Virus record (IMG/VR): IMGVR_UViG_3300032322_000681
Span: 1 to 34,349 of that record
Reading direction: 5' to 3' (one strand)
Length of the DNA: 34,349 nt
Source of the DNA: a virus
How positions within the stretch are numbered: the first letter of the stretch is position 1; every line of letters begins with the position of its first letter. Of this stretch, positions 1 to 7,985 are shown piece by piece. A program made the position numbers and the translations under genes. Under the pieces are notes generated by a model, which was not told the DNA's origin, searched no databases, and saw only the letters and a list, made by a program, of their open reading frames with translations.

Positions 1-123
1 ATCCGCGAGTGGGGCTTCACGACCGCTGTCCTGGTGGACGAGTCCGGCAGCATCATTGCCGGTCATGGTCGCGTGATGGCTGCTCGCAAACTCGGCATGG
101 CATCATTGCCGGTCATGGTCGCG
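1..123. repeat. Terminal direct repeat, left copy
   Basis: Bases 1-123 are identical to bases 34227-34349 at the other end of the window. Genes read across the junction: the ParB part of the methyltransferase starts at 34098 and its catalytic part lies at the window start. The simplest reading is an assembly overlap of a circular or terminally redundant genome. Because the overlap ends exactly where a short internal repeat ends, an assembler branch point is a better explanation than a natural terminal repeat. Confidence 0.95.
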
Positions 124-1145
124 TGATGGCTGCTCGCAAACTCGGCATGGCATCATTGCCGGTCATGGTCGCGGCAGGCTGGACCGATGCCCAGAAGCGC
201 GCCTACGTCATCGCTGACAACAAGCTGGCGCTGAACGCTGGCTGGGACAACGAGCTGCTGGCGCTCGAGCTGGGTGAGCTGGGTGATCTTGGATTTGATC
301 TGGACTTGGTGGGGTTCACCGATGAGGAGATCGCGGCGCTGATGCCTGAGCAGATAGAACCTGGCAAAACTGACGAGGATGCAGTACCGGAAGTTCCAGA
401 GCAGCCGGTCACGGTGCTTGGCGATGTTTGGATTCTTGGAAAGCACCGGCTCATGTGCGGCGACAGCACCAGCATCGACGCGGTGGACACGCTGATGGAC
501 GGGAACAAGGTCGATATGCTGTTTACCGACCCGCCGTACAACGTGGCTTTCAATGGCCGGTCCGGCAAGCACGATGTGATCAAAAACGACGACCTGGAAG
601 AGGGCGAGTTTGACCAGTTCATTGGCGAGGTGCTGCAGACCATCAAAACGATCAACGCCCCAGCTTTTTACATTTGGTGTAACTGGAAGTTCTACGCCAC
701 GCTGCAGCGTGAACTTGAATACAAAGCCTGCATTGTTTGGGCCAAAAACGTGTTTGGCATGGGGACAAACTACCGCCACCAGCATGAGTTCTGCCTGTTC
801 AATGGCAGCATTGACGACCACATTAAAAATGAATCCGACCTTTGGGAGGTCAAAAAGGACACCAATTATGTCCACCCAACGCAAAAGCCGGTGGCATTGT
901 CTGAGCGTGCCCTTGGGAACCACAGCAAAGCCACAAACGTTCTCGACCTGTTTGGTGGCAGCGGAAGCACTTTGCTTGGCTGCGAGAAAATGAAGCGAAG
1001 CGCATTCGTCATGGAGCTGGACCCAAAGTATTGCGACGTCATCGTCAAGCGCTGGCAGGACTACACTGGCAAAATCGCAGTTCACGCAGAAACTGGACAA
1101 CCTTTCGCGGAGGTTAAAGATGGCAGCACGAAAACCCACAATTGA
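9..1145 (+). CDS. ParB-domain/DNA methyltransferase fusion, C-terminal part (frame broken at the contig start)
   Basis: This is the methyltransferase half of a fusion whose start is at 34098 on the other side of the contig junction. True coding begins in this frame near 102; the preceding codons are out of frame because of the extra 50-bp repeat. Joining 34098-34349 to 174-1145 gives an uninterrupted protein of about 407 residues. It shows the N6-adenine/N4-cytosine methyltransferase motifs DPPY (about residues 203-206, nt 528-539) and then FGGSGS (about 344-349, nt 951-968). This order, catalytic motif before the SAM-binding motif, is the beta-class arrangement. The expected role is methylation of phage DNA, perhaps as protection from host restriction; the target is unknown. 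The 3' end overlaps the terminase small-subunit gene by 26 bases. Confidence 0.88.
   Translation: MGLHDRCPGGRVRQHHCRSWSRDGCSQTRHGIIAGHGRVMAARKLGMASLPVMVAAGWTDAQKRAYVIADNKLALNAGWDNELLALELGELGDLGFDLDLVGFTDEEIAALMPEQIEPGKTDEDAVPEVPEQPVTVLGDVWILGKHRLMCGDSTSIDAVDTLMDGNKVDMLFTDPPYNVAFNGRSGKHDVIKNDDLEEGEFDQFIGEVLQTIKTINAPAFYIWCNWKFYATLQRELEYKACIVWAKNVFGMGTNYRHQHEFCLFNGSIDDHIKNESDLWEVKKDTNYVHPTQKPVALSERALGNHSKATNVLDLFGGSGSTLLGCEKMKRSAFVMELDPKYCDVIVKRWQDYTGKIAVHAETGQPFAEVKDGSTKTHN
50..173. repeat. 50-bp tandem repeat built on a 24-bp repeat
   Basis: A 24-base sequence starting GCATCATTGCC occurs at 50-73, 100-123 and 150-173, with an identical 26-base spacer between copies, giving a 50-bp period. Fifty is not a multiple of three, so each extra unit shifts the reading frame. 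With two copies, as at 34276-34349, the ParB-MTase gene reads through intact; with three copies, as here, frame 1 hits TGA at 124-126. Within the intact gene, the first copy encodes SIIAGHGR and the second ASLPVMVA, in two different frames. Confidence 0.93.
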
Positions 1146-1578
1146 AAAATCGGTTCTAAAAAAGCCGGATGGCCGGAAAAACAACGGCGGAGCACGGGAA
1201 AACGCTGGTCGGATGGCCTTCGAGCCGACCGAAGCAGAGCGCAAACAGGTCGAGGCAATGTCAGGATACGGCCTGCCAATCGAGCAGATCGCCATCCTGG
1301 TGCGAGGCGGCATCGACACCGACACGCTGCGCAAGCACTTTGCCACCGAGCTGGTGGCCGGCAAGGCCAAGGCGAACTCTGGCGTCGGTCGCACTCTGTT
1401 CCAGAAGGCAATGGGCGGCGACACGGCGGCCATGATCTGGTGGTCCAAGACCCAGATGAAGTGGAAGGAAACCCAGGCGCACGAGCTGACCGGCGCAGAC
1501 GGCGCGCCCCTGGAGTTTGCAAAGATCGAACGAGTGGTCATCCGTGGCAAAGCAGACGCTGAAAATTCAGACGCCTGA
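1120..1578 (+). CDS. Terminase small subunit-like protein
   Basis: This 152-residue protein lies directly before the large terminase, in the position of the DNA-recognition subunit of the packaging motor. The N-terminus is basic with the NGGARENAGR stretch common in phage small terminases. Residues of about 45-80 look like a helix-turn-helix (GLPIEQIAILVRGGIDTDTL), and the C-terminus is charged. A GGAGG-like site (GCGGAGG, 1107-1113) precedes the ATG. The gene overlaps the methyltransferase end by 26 bases and the large terminase start by about 35, consistent with coupled translation. Assignment rests on position, length and the HTH; small terminases diverge strongly. Confidence 0.8.
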   Translation: MAARKPTIEKSVLKKPDGRKNNGGARENAGRMAFEPTEAERKQVEAMSGYGLPIEQIAILVRGGIDTDTLRKHFATELVAGKAKANSGVGRTLFQKAMGGDTAAMIWWSKTQMKWKETQAHELTGADGAPLEFAKIERVVIRGKADAENSDA

Positions 1579-2776
1579 GTGGGCGCTGCCGCTGCTGGAG
1601 CCGTCGCGCTACAAAGGCGCGCACGGCGGCCGTGGCTCGGGTAAGTCGCACACCTTTGCCGAGATGCTGATCGAGGCGCACATCATGGACCAGTCCAGCC
1701 GCAGCGTCTGCGTGCGCGAGGTCCAAAAATCGCTGGCGCAGTCGGTCAAGCGCCTGCTCGAACTTAAGATCGAGTCAATGAATGCTGGCGCTTACTTCGA
1801 GGTGCAGGAGGCCGTCATTAAGTCCAAGAAGGGCGACGGCCTGATCATCTTCCAGGGAATGCAGAACCACACGGCCGACTCGATCAAGTCGCTCGAAGGT
1901 TACGACCGTGCCTGGTGCGAGGAGGCACAAAGCCTGTCGCAGCGCAGTCTGGACCTGCTGCGGCCAACCATCCGCAAGCCAGGCTCAGAGCTGTGGTTCA
2001 CCTGGAACCCCAGCCAGGCCAGCGACCCGGTCGATGCCCTGCTGCGTGGCGAGAAGCCGCCACCGGACGCCAAGGTGCTGGAGGTCAACTACAACGACAA
2101 CCCTTGGTTCCCCGACGTTCTGCGTGCCGAGATGGAGTACGACTTGGCGCGCGACCCGGACAAGTACGCTCACGTCTGGCGCGGCGGCTACCTGCAAAAC
2201 AGCAGCGCGCGCGTTTTCCGCAACTGGCGCGTCGAGGAGTTCGAGGCACCAAAGGACGCCATCCACCGGCTGGGCGCTGACTGGGGCTTTGCCACCGACC
2301 CGACCGTCCTGGTGCGCTGCCACATCGTCGGCCGCAACCTCTACATCGACCACGAGGCCTACATGGTGGGATGCGAGATCGTCAACACGCCGGACCTGTT
2401 CATGACCGTGCCGGAGGCCGAAAAGTGGCCCATCGTGGCTGACAGCTCGCGGCCGGAGACGATCAGCCACATGCGCAAAAACGGTTTCCCCAAGATCATG
2501 GGCGCGGTCAAGGGCGCGAAGTCGGTGGAGGAAGGCGTCGAGTGGCTCAAGTCCTACGATGTGATCGTCCACCCGCGCTGCATCCACACCATCGACGAGC
2601 TGACCTTCTACAGCTTCAAGACCGATCCGCTGACCGGCAAAGTGCTGCCGATCCTGCAGGACAAGAAGAATCACGTCATCGATGCGCTGCGATATGCGTG
2701 CGAGGGCGTCCGCAGGGCTGCGGTGGTTTCGCGGCCTGTCAACTTCACACCATTGCCTGTCACGAGCAAATGGTAG
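1544..2776 (+). CDS. terL: Terminase large subunit (packaging ATPase/nuclease)
   Basis: This is the packaging motor ATPase and headful nuclease that cuts concatemeric DNA and pumps it through the portal. The Walker A motif GGRGSGKSH sits at about residues 28-36. A Walker B-like segment, GYDRAWCEEAQSL, lies near residue 120. The RNase H-like nuclease acidic motifs are visible as DWGFATDPT, VADSSRPE and HVIDALRYA. At about 410 residues it fits the PBSX/Terminase_3-type family. I chose the GTG at 1544 (giving MAKQTLKIQTP); an in-frame TTG at 1517 would add nine residues but has no better ribosome site. The gene overlaps the small subunit gene. Confidence 0.93.
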   Translation: MAKQTLKIQTPEWALPLLEPSRYKGAHGGRGSGKSHTFAEMLIEAHIMDQSSRSVCVREVQKSLAQSVKRLLELKIESMNAGAYFEVQEAVIKSKKGDGLIIFQGMQNHTADSIKSLEGYDRAWCEEAQSLSQRSLDLLRPTIRKPGSELWFTWNPSQASDPVDALLRGEKPPPDAKVLEVNYNDNPWFPDVLRAEMEYDLARDPDKYAHVWRGGYLQNSSARVFRNWRVEEFEAPKDAIHRLGADWGFATDPTVLVRCHIVGRNLYIDHEAYMVGCEIVNTPDLFMTVPEAEKWPIVADSSRPETISHMRKNGFPKIMGAVKGAKSVEEGVEWLKSYDVIVHPRCIHTIDELTFYSFKTDPLTGKVLPILQDKKNHVIDALRYACEGVRRAAVVSRPVNFTPLPVTSKW

Positions 2777-2781
2777 AAAAT
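2753..2781 (+). promoter_or_regulatory. Candidate late promoter before the portal gene
   Basis: TTGCCT (2753-2758), a 17-base spacer and GAAAAT (2776-2781) form a sigma70-like arrangement overlapping the terL stop codon, just upstream of the portal gene. The stretch AAATGGTAGAAAAT resembles those at 4862-4875 and 12275-12288, which sit before other structural genes. This is prediction by eye only. Confidence 0.4.
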
Positions 2782-2802
2782 ACTTGCAAATAGGGGCGAA
2801 AT

Positions 2803-4857
2803 ATGGCACGCATGTCCAAAGAGCAATATCTCAACAATCTGCACACCGATGCGCTGGAGCAGTTCAACGACATCCAGACCGCACTGCGCGACGAGCGCCT
2901 GCAGTGCCTGCAGGACCGGCGCTTCTACAGCCTGGCCGGCAGCCAGTGGGAAGGCCCACTGTGGGACATCTACGAGAACAAGCCGCGCTTCGAGGTGAAC
3001 AAAATCATGTTGTCGGTCATCAGGATCGTCAACGAGTACCGCAACAACCGGATCACGGTCGACTACGTCAGCAAGGACGGCGAGAACGACAAGCTGGCCG
3101 AGACCTGCGACGGCATGTACCGAGCCGACGAGCAGGACAGCGTGGCCGACGAGGCCTACGACAACGCCTTCGAGGAGGCCGTGGGCGGTGGCTTTGGTGC
3201 CTGGCGTCTGCGCACCGTTTACGAGGACGAAGAGGACGAGGACAACGAGTACCAACGCATCCGCATCGAGCCGATCTTCGACGCCGACAGCTCGGTGTTC
3301 TTCGACCTGAATGCCAAGCGCCAGGATAAGGCCGACGCCAAGTTCTGTTACGTCGTCACTTCGATGACCAGGGCCAGCTACAAGGAAGAGTGGGGCGACG
3401 ACCCGACCGACTGGCCCAAGATCATCCACCAGTACGAGTTCGACTGGTGCACGCCGGACGTGGTCTACATCGCCGAGTACTACAAGGTCGAGGAGGTCAA
3501 CGAGACCATCCGCATCTTCCGAGCCATCGACGGCACCGAGGAGCGCTACAGGGCCAGCGAGTTCACCGACGACCCTGCGCTCGAAGAGACCCTTGCGGCC
3601 ATCGGCAGCGTCGAGGTGCGGCAGCGCAAGATCAAGCGCAAGCGCGTGCACAAGTACATCATGTCGGGCGGCAAGATTCTGGAGGACGCCGGTTACATTG
3701 CCGGCAACTGCATCCCCATCGTGCCGGTCTACGGCAAGCGCTGGTTTGTCGACAACGTCGAGCGCTGCATGGGTCATGTGCGCCTGGCAAAGGATGCGCA
3801 GCGCCTCAAGAACATGCAGCTCAGCAAGCTGGGCGAGATCAGCGCGCTGTCCAGCGTCGAAAAGCCCATCCTCACGCCTGAGCAGGTGACTGGCCACCAG
3901 ATGATGTGGGCAGACGACAACCTGCGCAACTACCCGTACCTGCTGGTCAACCCGATCACCGGCCCGGACGGCAGCCAGCAGATCAGCGGCCCGGTGGCCT
4001 ACACCCGAAGCCCACAAATCCCGCCTGCGATGGCCGCGCTCCTGCAGATCACCGAGCAGGACATGCAGGAGATTCTCGGCAGCTCGCAGCAGGCCGACAA
4101 GATGGTCAGCAACATCAGCGGCAAGGCCGTCGAGATGATCCAGACCCGCCTGGACATGCAGACCTTCATCTACATGAGCAACTTTGCCAAAGGCATGAAG
4201 CGCTGCGGTGAAATCTGGCTGAGCATGGCCAAGGACGTGTACGTTGAAGAAGGCCGGCGCATGAAGGTGATCAACGCTGCCGAAGAGGCCGACATGGTCG
4301 ACCTGATGAAGCCGATGGTCAGCGAGACCGGCGAGGTGGTTCTGGAAAACGATCTGAGCCAGGCCAAGTTCGATGTGGTCGCAGACGTTGGCCCGTCCAG
4401 CTCAAGCAAGCGCCAGGCGACCGTCCGGGCGCTGACCGGCATGATGGCCATCAGCGACGACCCAGAGACCAAGCAGGTGCTGCAGGCGATGGCCATGCTG
4501 AACATGGAAGGCGAGGGCATCGGCGACGTGCGCGACTTCTTCCGCAAGAAACTGCTGCGCATGGGCGTGGTCAAGCCGACAGAGCAAGAGGCCGAGCAAA
4601 TGATGATCGAGTTGCAGGGCCAGCCCCAAGACCCGAACGCTGTCTTCCTGCAGGCTGCGGCCGAGGAGGCCATTGCCAAGGCAGCCCAGGCGCGCGCCAG
4701 CACAATCAAGACCGTGGCCGACGCCGGCCTGTCTCGTGCCAAGACGGCCGAGACGCTTGCCAAGACCAGCCTGGAGCAGCAAAACCTGGTGCTGACCGAA
4801 ATCGAGGCAGCCCAGCAAGCTGTCATGGGCCAAGAAATTCAACCCGTTGTCAGATGA
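2803..4857 (+). CDS. Portal protein, P22 gp1 type
   Basis: This 684-residue protein directly follows the large terminase, as expected for the dodecameric portal ring through which DNA enters and leaves the head. The pattern near the N-terminus (RRFYSLAGSQWEG, then NKIMLSVIRIVNEYRNNRI at about residues 65-85) is typical of the P22-like portal family. The P22 portal is about 725 residues. The C-terminal 120 residues are rich in Ala, Gln and Glu and probably helical, matching the barrel and crown region of such portals. The start follows TAGGGGCGAAAT; an in-frame ATG nine bases later (MSKEQ) is an alternative. Confidence 0.93.
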   Translation: MARMSKEQYLNNLHTDALEQFNDIQTALRDERLQCLQDRRFYSLAGSQWEGPLWDIYENKPRFEVNKIMLSVIRIVNEYRNNRITVDYVSKDGENDKLAETCDGMYRADEQDSVADEAYDNAFEEAVGGGFGAWRLRTVYEDEEDEDNEYQRIRIEPIFDADSSVFFDLNAKRQDKADAKFCYVVTSMTRASYKEEWGDDPTDWPKIIHQYEFDWCTPDVVYIAEYYKVEEVNETIRIFRAIDGTEERYRASEFTDDPALEETLAAIGSVEVRQRKIKRKRVHKYIMSGGKILEDAGYIAGNCIPIVPVYGKRWFVDNVERCMGHVRLAKDAQRLKNMQLSKLGEISALSSVEKPILTPEQVTGHQMMWADDNLRNYPYLLVNPITGPDGSQQISGPVAYTRSPQIPPAMAALLQITEQDMQEILGSSQQADKMVSNISGKAVEMIQTRLDMQTFIYMSNFAKGMKRCGEIWLSMAKDVYVEEGRRMKVINAAEEADMVDLMKPMVSETGEVVLENDLSQAKFDVVADVGPSSSSKRQATVRALTGMMAISDDPETKQVLQAMAMLNMEGEGIGDVRDFFRKKLLRMGVVKPTEQEAEQMMIELQGQPQDPNAVFLQAAAEEAIAKAAQARASTIKTVADAGLSRAKTAETLAKTSLEQQNLVLTEIEAAQQAVMGQEIQPVVR

Positions 4858-4875
4858 TGGCAAATGGGTGAGAAT
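4847..4875 (+). promoter_or_regulatory. Candidate late promoter before scaffold and coat genes
   Basis: TTGTCA (4847-4852), a 17-base spacer and GAGAAT (4870-4875) lie at the end of the portal gene, followed by TGTGGG. This would drive the scaffold and coat genes. It shares AAATGG(G)T-GARAAT with the candidate at 2753-2781. The 74-base gap 4858-4931 holds nothing else that I recognise. Confidence 0.4.
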
Positions 4876-4931
4876 GTGGGAAACGGCATCCACCCAGCCG
4901 TGTCAATGGGTGAGTTTGATGGGGTCAACCG

Positions 4932-5828
4932 ATGAACAAAAGGGCAGTGATTGTTGATGAGAGCCAAGTCGACGAAACCGTAGCAATTGAGGACGAGCCG
5001 CAGGAAGTTGAGATTGAAACTGGTGAGAACAATGCCGCCAGCGACCAACTGAACGACGGCGAGACGCAAACGCAGGAGGAGGAGTCGGACGAGGTTGTCG
5101 TCTCCATTGGCGAGGAAGCGCCCCCCGCCGAAGAGGAAGTCCGTGCGCCGGAATGGGTGCGCGAGCTGCGTAAAGCGAACAGGGAAAAAGAGCGCCGGAT
5201 TCGTGAACTCGAAGCCAAGCTGACGGCCACAACGACTGAGAAAAAGCCGGTCGTGACGTTGGGACCGAAGCCGAAGCTGGAGGACCACGACTACGATGCG
5301 GATCGATACGAGCAAGCAATGGACGCCTGGCATGACCGCAAGCGCCAGCACGACCTAGAGACCGACAAGGTTCGACAGGCCGAGCAAGCGCAGCAGCAAG
5401 CCTGGCAAAGCAAGCTGGAGTCCTACGGCAAGGCGAAAGCCGAGCTGAAGGTGCGTGACTACGAGGATGCTGAGGAAACCGTCCAGCAGGTCTTGAACGT
5501 CACCCAGCAAGGCATCGTCCTACAAGGCTCGGACAATCCGGCCCTGGTGATTTATGCACTCGGCAAGAACCCGAAAAAGGCAGCGGAACTCGCAACATTA
5601 ACCGACCCCGTGAAGTTTGCCTTCGCGGTAGCGAAACTGGAGAAGGAATTGAAAGTTACCAACCGCAGGGCAGCACCCGCACCAGAGCGCATCGTCCAGG
5701 GAACTGGTCGAGTATCTGGCGCGGTGGACTCAACACTTGAACGGCTGCGCGATGAAGCCGCACGCACTGGAAACATGACGAAAGTCCTCCAGTACAAGCG
5801 GCAGAAACAAACAGCATCCAGAAACTGA
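4932..5828 (+). CDS. Head scaffolding protein, P22 gp8 position
   Basis: At 298 residues this is close to P22 scaffolding protein (303), and it lies between portal and coat as in P22. The N-terminal 75 residues are very acidic. A charged helical segment follows (WVRELRKANREKERRIRELE, about residues 74-93), then a Gln/Lys-rich helical middle. The C-terminus is basic (LQYKRQKQTASRN), consistent with the basic coat-binding tail of known scaffolds. Its role would be to direct procapsid assembly and then exit. Function is inferred from position, size and charge pattern, since scaffolds share little sequence. Confidence 0.85.
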   Translation: MNKRAVIVDESQVDETVAIEDEPQEVEIETGENNAASDQLNDGETQTQEEESDEVVVSIGEEAPPAEEEVRAPEWVRELRKANREKERRIRELEAKLTATTTEKKPVVTLGPKPKLEDHDYDADRYEQAMDAWHDRKRQHDLETDKVRQAEQAQQQAWQSKLESYGKAKAELKVRDYEDAEETVQQVLNVTQQGIVLQGSDNPALVIYALGKNPKKAAELATLTDPVKFAFAVAKLEKELKVTNRRAAPAPERIVQGTGRVSGAVDSTLERLRDEAARTGNMTKVLQYKRQKQTASRN

Positions 5829-5848
5829 TTTTTTTATAGGAGCCAATC

Positions 5849-7165
5849 ATGGCAAATTCATTTTCCAAAGAAGAGCGCGTCGCGTTTGAAGACCTTCTCG
5901 AAGGCTTCAACGATGCGCTGGTCCTCTCCCGCAACGTCAGCGTCTATCGCACCGACCAGGTGATGATGGAGCGTGCTCGTGACACCATCTGGCGTCCGCA
6001 GCCCTACATCGCTCAGTCGATCAACAGCACGCCTGGCACCAGCATTGCGCTGCAGTACCAGGACATGACCCAGCTCGCAGTTCCGGCTACCCTCGGGTTC
6101 AGCCAGACCGTGCCTTGGACCATGACCGCACTGCAACTGCGTGACGCACTGCAGGAAAATCGCCTCGGCCAATCAGCCTCGCAAAAGCTGGCCTCCGACA
6201 TCAACGTGGCAATCATGAACGTGGCGTCCTCGCAGGGCACCTTGGTCGTGTCGGTGCCCACTGGTGCTGGCAGCTACGACGATGTGGCGCTGTGCGACAC
6301 CATCATGAACGAGCAAGGCGTTGTCATGAACGACCGCGCTCTGGCCCTGTCCAGCCGAGACTACAACGGTTTGGCCGGCAACATCGCCAGTGCTCAGGCC
6401 CGTTCGTTCAACGGCAACAAGTCCAACACTGCGTTTGAGCGCAGCTTCGTTGGCATGGTCGCCGGGTTCGAGACCTACAAGATGGACTACTCCAACGCGA
6501 TCAACGTGCCCAATCCGTCGACCACTCAGGTCACGATTGACACGGCCAACCAGTTCTATGTGCCGCAAGCCACGTCGAACCTGGTCGGTGGTCAGATCAA
6601 CGTGGACAACCGTTTCCAGAACATTCTGATCGACATCGCTGCAGGCGGCCAGGTCAGCATTGGAGACTCGTTCACGGTGGCCAACGTCGAGGCGGTGCAT
6701 CACATCACCAAGCAGTCCACTGGACAAGAGAAGACCTTCCGGGTCATCGCATTGCCCAACGCTGGCTCTGGTGTGCAGACGATTGGCTCTGGCGCAGGTC
6801 AGACCATCACGATCTCGCCTCCTTTCATCTCGGGTCAAGGCGGCTCTGATGCTGAACTGCAGTACCAGAACATCAACTCGACCCCTGCGGCCGGTGCCAC
6901 CATCACGTTCCTGAACACCCAGCCTGGACGCATCAACGTGTTCTGGCAGCGCGATGCTCTGGAAATCTTGCCTGGTCGCTACGCTGTGCCTTCGGACGCT
7001 GGTGTTGCAGTGATGCGCGCCACGACCGACAACGGCATTGAGGTGGTGATGCAGAAGTTCTACGACATTGACAGCATGACGATCAAGTATCGTCTTGACA
7101 CCCTGTTCGGCGTCGTGAACAAGCAGCCTGAGATGTCCGGCATCCTGTTGTTCGGTCAGACCTGA
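5849..7165 (+). CDS. Major coat protein, P22 gp5 type
   Basis: This 438-residue protein has the length of P22 coat (430) and its typical N-terminus (MANSFSKEERVAFEDLLEGF), which continues into the helical segment expected of that family. It is the main shell protein with an HK97 fold. A strong AGGAG site (5839-5843) precedes the ATG after a T-rich leader, suggesting high expression. It sits directly after the scaffold and is followed by a strong hairpin at 7180-7201. Confidence 0.93.
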   Translation: MANSFSKEERVAFEDLLEGFNDALVLSRNVSVYRTDQVMMERARDTIWRPQPYIAQSINSTPGTSIALQYQDMTQLAVPATLGFSQTVPWTMTALQLRDALQENRLGQSASQKLASDINVAIMNVASSQGTLVVSVPTGAGSYDDVALCDTIMNEQGVVMNDRALALSSRDYNGLAGNIASAQARSFNGNKSNTAFERSFVGMVAGFETYKMDYSNAINVPNPSTTQVTIDTANQFYVPQATSNLVGGQINVDNRFQNILIDIAAGGQVSIGDSFTVANVEAVHHITKQSTGQEKTFRVIALPNAGSGVQTIGSGAGQTITISPPFISGQGGSDAELQYQNINSTPAAGATITFLNTQPGRINVFWQRDALEILPGRYAVPSDAGVAVMRATTDNGIEVVMQKFYDIDSMTIKYRLDTLFGVVNKQPEMSGILLFGQT

Positions 7166-7179
7166 TCTTCAACTAACGG

Positions 7180-7201
7180 TGGGGGGACTTTGGTCCCCCC
7201 A
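7180..7201 (+). terminator. Strong hairpin after the coat gene
   Basis: The arms TGGGGGGAC (7180-7188) and GTCCCCCCA (7193-7201) pair perfectly over nine bases around a four-base loop, 15 bases after the coat stop codon. No T-run follows, so it may stabilise the coat message or only partly terminate. This would leave the downstream minor-protein genes at lower expression. Confidence 0.6.
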
Positions 7202-7218
7202 TTCACAAGGAGCACACC

Positions 7219-7398
7219 ATGCCGTTGACCAAAGGTTACTCGCAGAAATCAATCAGCAAGAACATCTCCAAGGAGATGAAATCTGGCATGCCGCAAAAGC
7301 AAGCCGTGGCCGTTGCGCTGTCCACTGCGCGCACTGCAGCCAAGGCCGCAGGCAAGCCCAGCAAAGCGCCAGCCAAGCCCATGAAGGCCAAGAAATGA
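7219..7398 (+). CDS. Small basic conserved phage protein (59 aa)
   Basis: This 59-residue Lys/Ala-rich protein begins MPLTKGYSQKSISKNISKEM and contains GMPQKQAVAVALSTART, a pattern I recognise from many phage genomes (DUF6496-like; family name not verified). AAGGAG (7207-7212) lies seven bases before the ATG. The stop overlaps the next start as ATGA. It lies between coat and head-completion genes, so it may be virion-associated; its function is unknown. Confidence 0.8.
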   Translation: MPLTKGYSQKSISKNISKEMKSGMPQKQAVAVALSTARTAAKAAGKPSKAPAKPMKAKK

Positions 7399-7556
7399 AG
7401 GCCGGCCTGTACGCCAACATCCACGCCAAGCGCGAGCGCATTGAGCGCCAGAAGGCCGCAGGCAAGACGCCTGAGCGCATGCGCAAGCCTGGGACCAAGG
7501 GCGCACCAACCAAGGCCGACTTTGTGGCCTCAGCCAAGACAGCGAAGAGGAAATGA
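7395..7556 (+). CDS. Small basic conserved phage protein (53 aa)
   Basis: This 53-residue, strongly basic protein starts MKAGLYANIHAKRERIERQ and continues with RMRKPGTKGAPTKADF. The GLYANIHAKR and KPGTKGAPT elements recur in small proteins of many podoviruses and other phages. It overlaps both neighbours by ATGA, so the three small genes from 7219 to 7984 are probably translated as a coupled set. The role is unknown; DNA or capsid binding would fit the charge but is not shown. Confidence 0.82.
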   Translation: MKAGLYANIHAKRERIERQKAAGKTPERMRKPGTKGAPTKADFVASAKTAKRK

Positions 7557-7984
7557 TGCTGCAATACCCACGCATGCTTTACAAGACGCCACCGGCACGC
7601 CCAGGAAAGCGCGCCGATATGCGTGTGGTCAAGGATCAAGCAGAGTGCGACCAGGCTCTGGCAGCCGGCTGGCACCTGAAGATTGAGGCAGCAGACGAGG
7701 CATCCGGCTTCGTCTACCAAAAGCCCGTCCCCAAGCCGCTGCCGAAACGAGTCCCAAAGCCAAAGCCTCCGAAGCCGGTTAACAAACTCGACCCGAAGTG
7801 GAGTGCAGAGCAGCGTGCCAAGGCGGCAGCAGCAGTGCATGAAGAGGTGCCGCAAGACGATGCGCCGGTCACCCGCGAGGAGCTGGAGACAAAGGCCATC
7901 GAGTTGGGGATACCATTCAACGGTCGCACATCAAACAAAAAGCTCAGTGGCCTGATTGCCACTGCAATGCAGCAGGGAGGATGA
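7553..7984 (+). CDS. Conserved head-region protein with HeH/LEM-like C-terminus
   Basis: This 143-residue protein lies between coat and gp4 genes. The N-terminal 55 residues (MLQYPRMLYKTP, later AGWHLKIEAADEASGF) match a pattern seen in other phage head-region proteins. A Pro/Lys-rich linker follows (about 58-85). The C-terminal 35 residues (VTREELETKAIELGIPFNG, then a second helix) resemble the small helix-extended-loop-helix (HeH/LEM) fold. A start at either ATG of ATGATG (7553 or 7556) is possible. Function is unknown. Confidence 0.75.
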   Translation: MMLQYPRMLYKTPPARPGKRADMRVVKDQAECDQALAAGWHLKIEAADEASGFVYQKPVPKPLPKRVPKPKPPKPVNKLDPKWSAEQRAKAAAAVHEEVPQDDAPVTREELETKAIELGIPFNGRTSNKKLSGLIATAMQQGG

Positions 7985-7985
7985 T

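Noticed and set aside
1-123. Natural short terminal repeats of a T7-like genome
   Set aside because: The overlap cuts through a gene that is intact only when ends are joined, and it ends exactly at a short internal repeat; an assembly overlap is simpler.
9-1145. ParB-MTase as a true pseudogene
   Set aside because: The version at the right-hand end joins in frame, and all catalytic motifs are intact; the broken frame depends on the extra 50-bp copy only.
153-4017. Long leftward open frames (153-1550, 2671-4017, 1985-2809) opposite the methyltransferase, terminase and portal genes
   Set aside because: They lie antisense to genes with clear motifs, have Arg/Ala/Leu/Val/His-biased composition and no plausible starts; they are shadows of high third-position GC.
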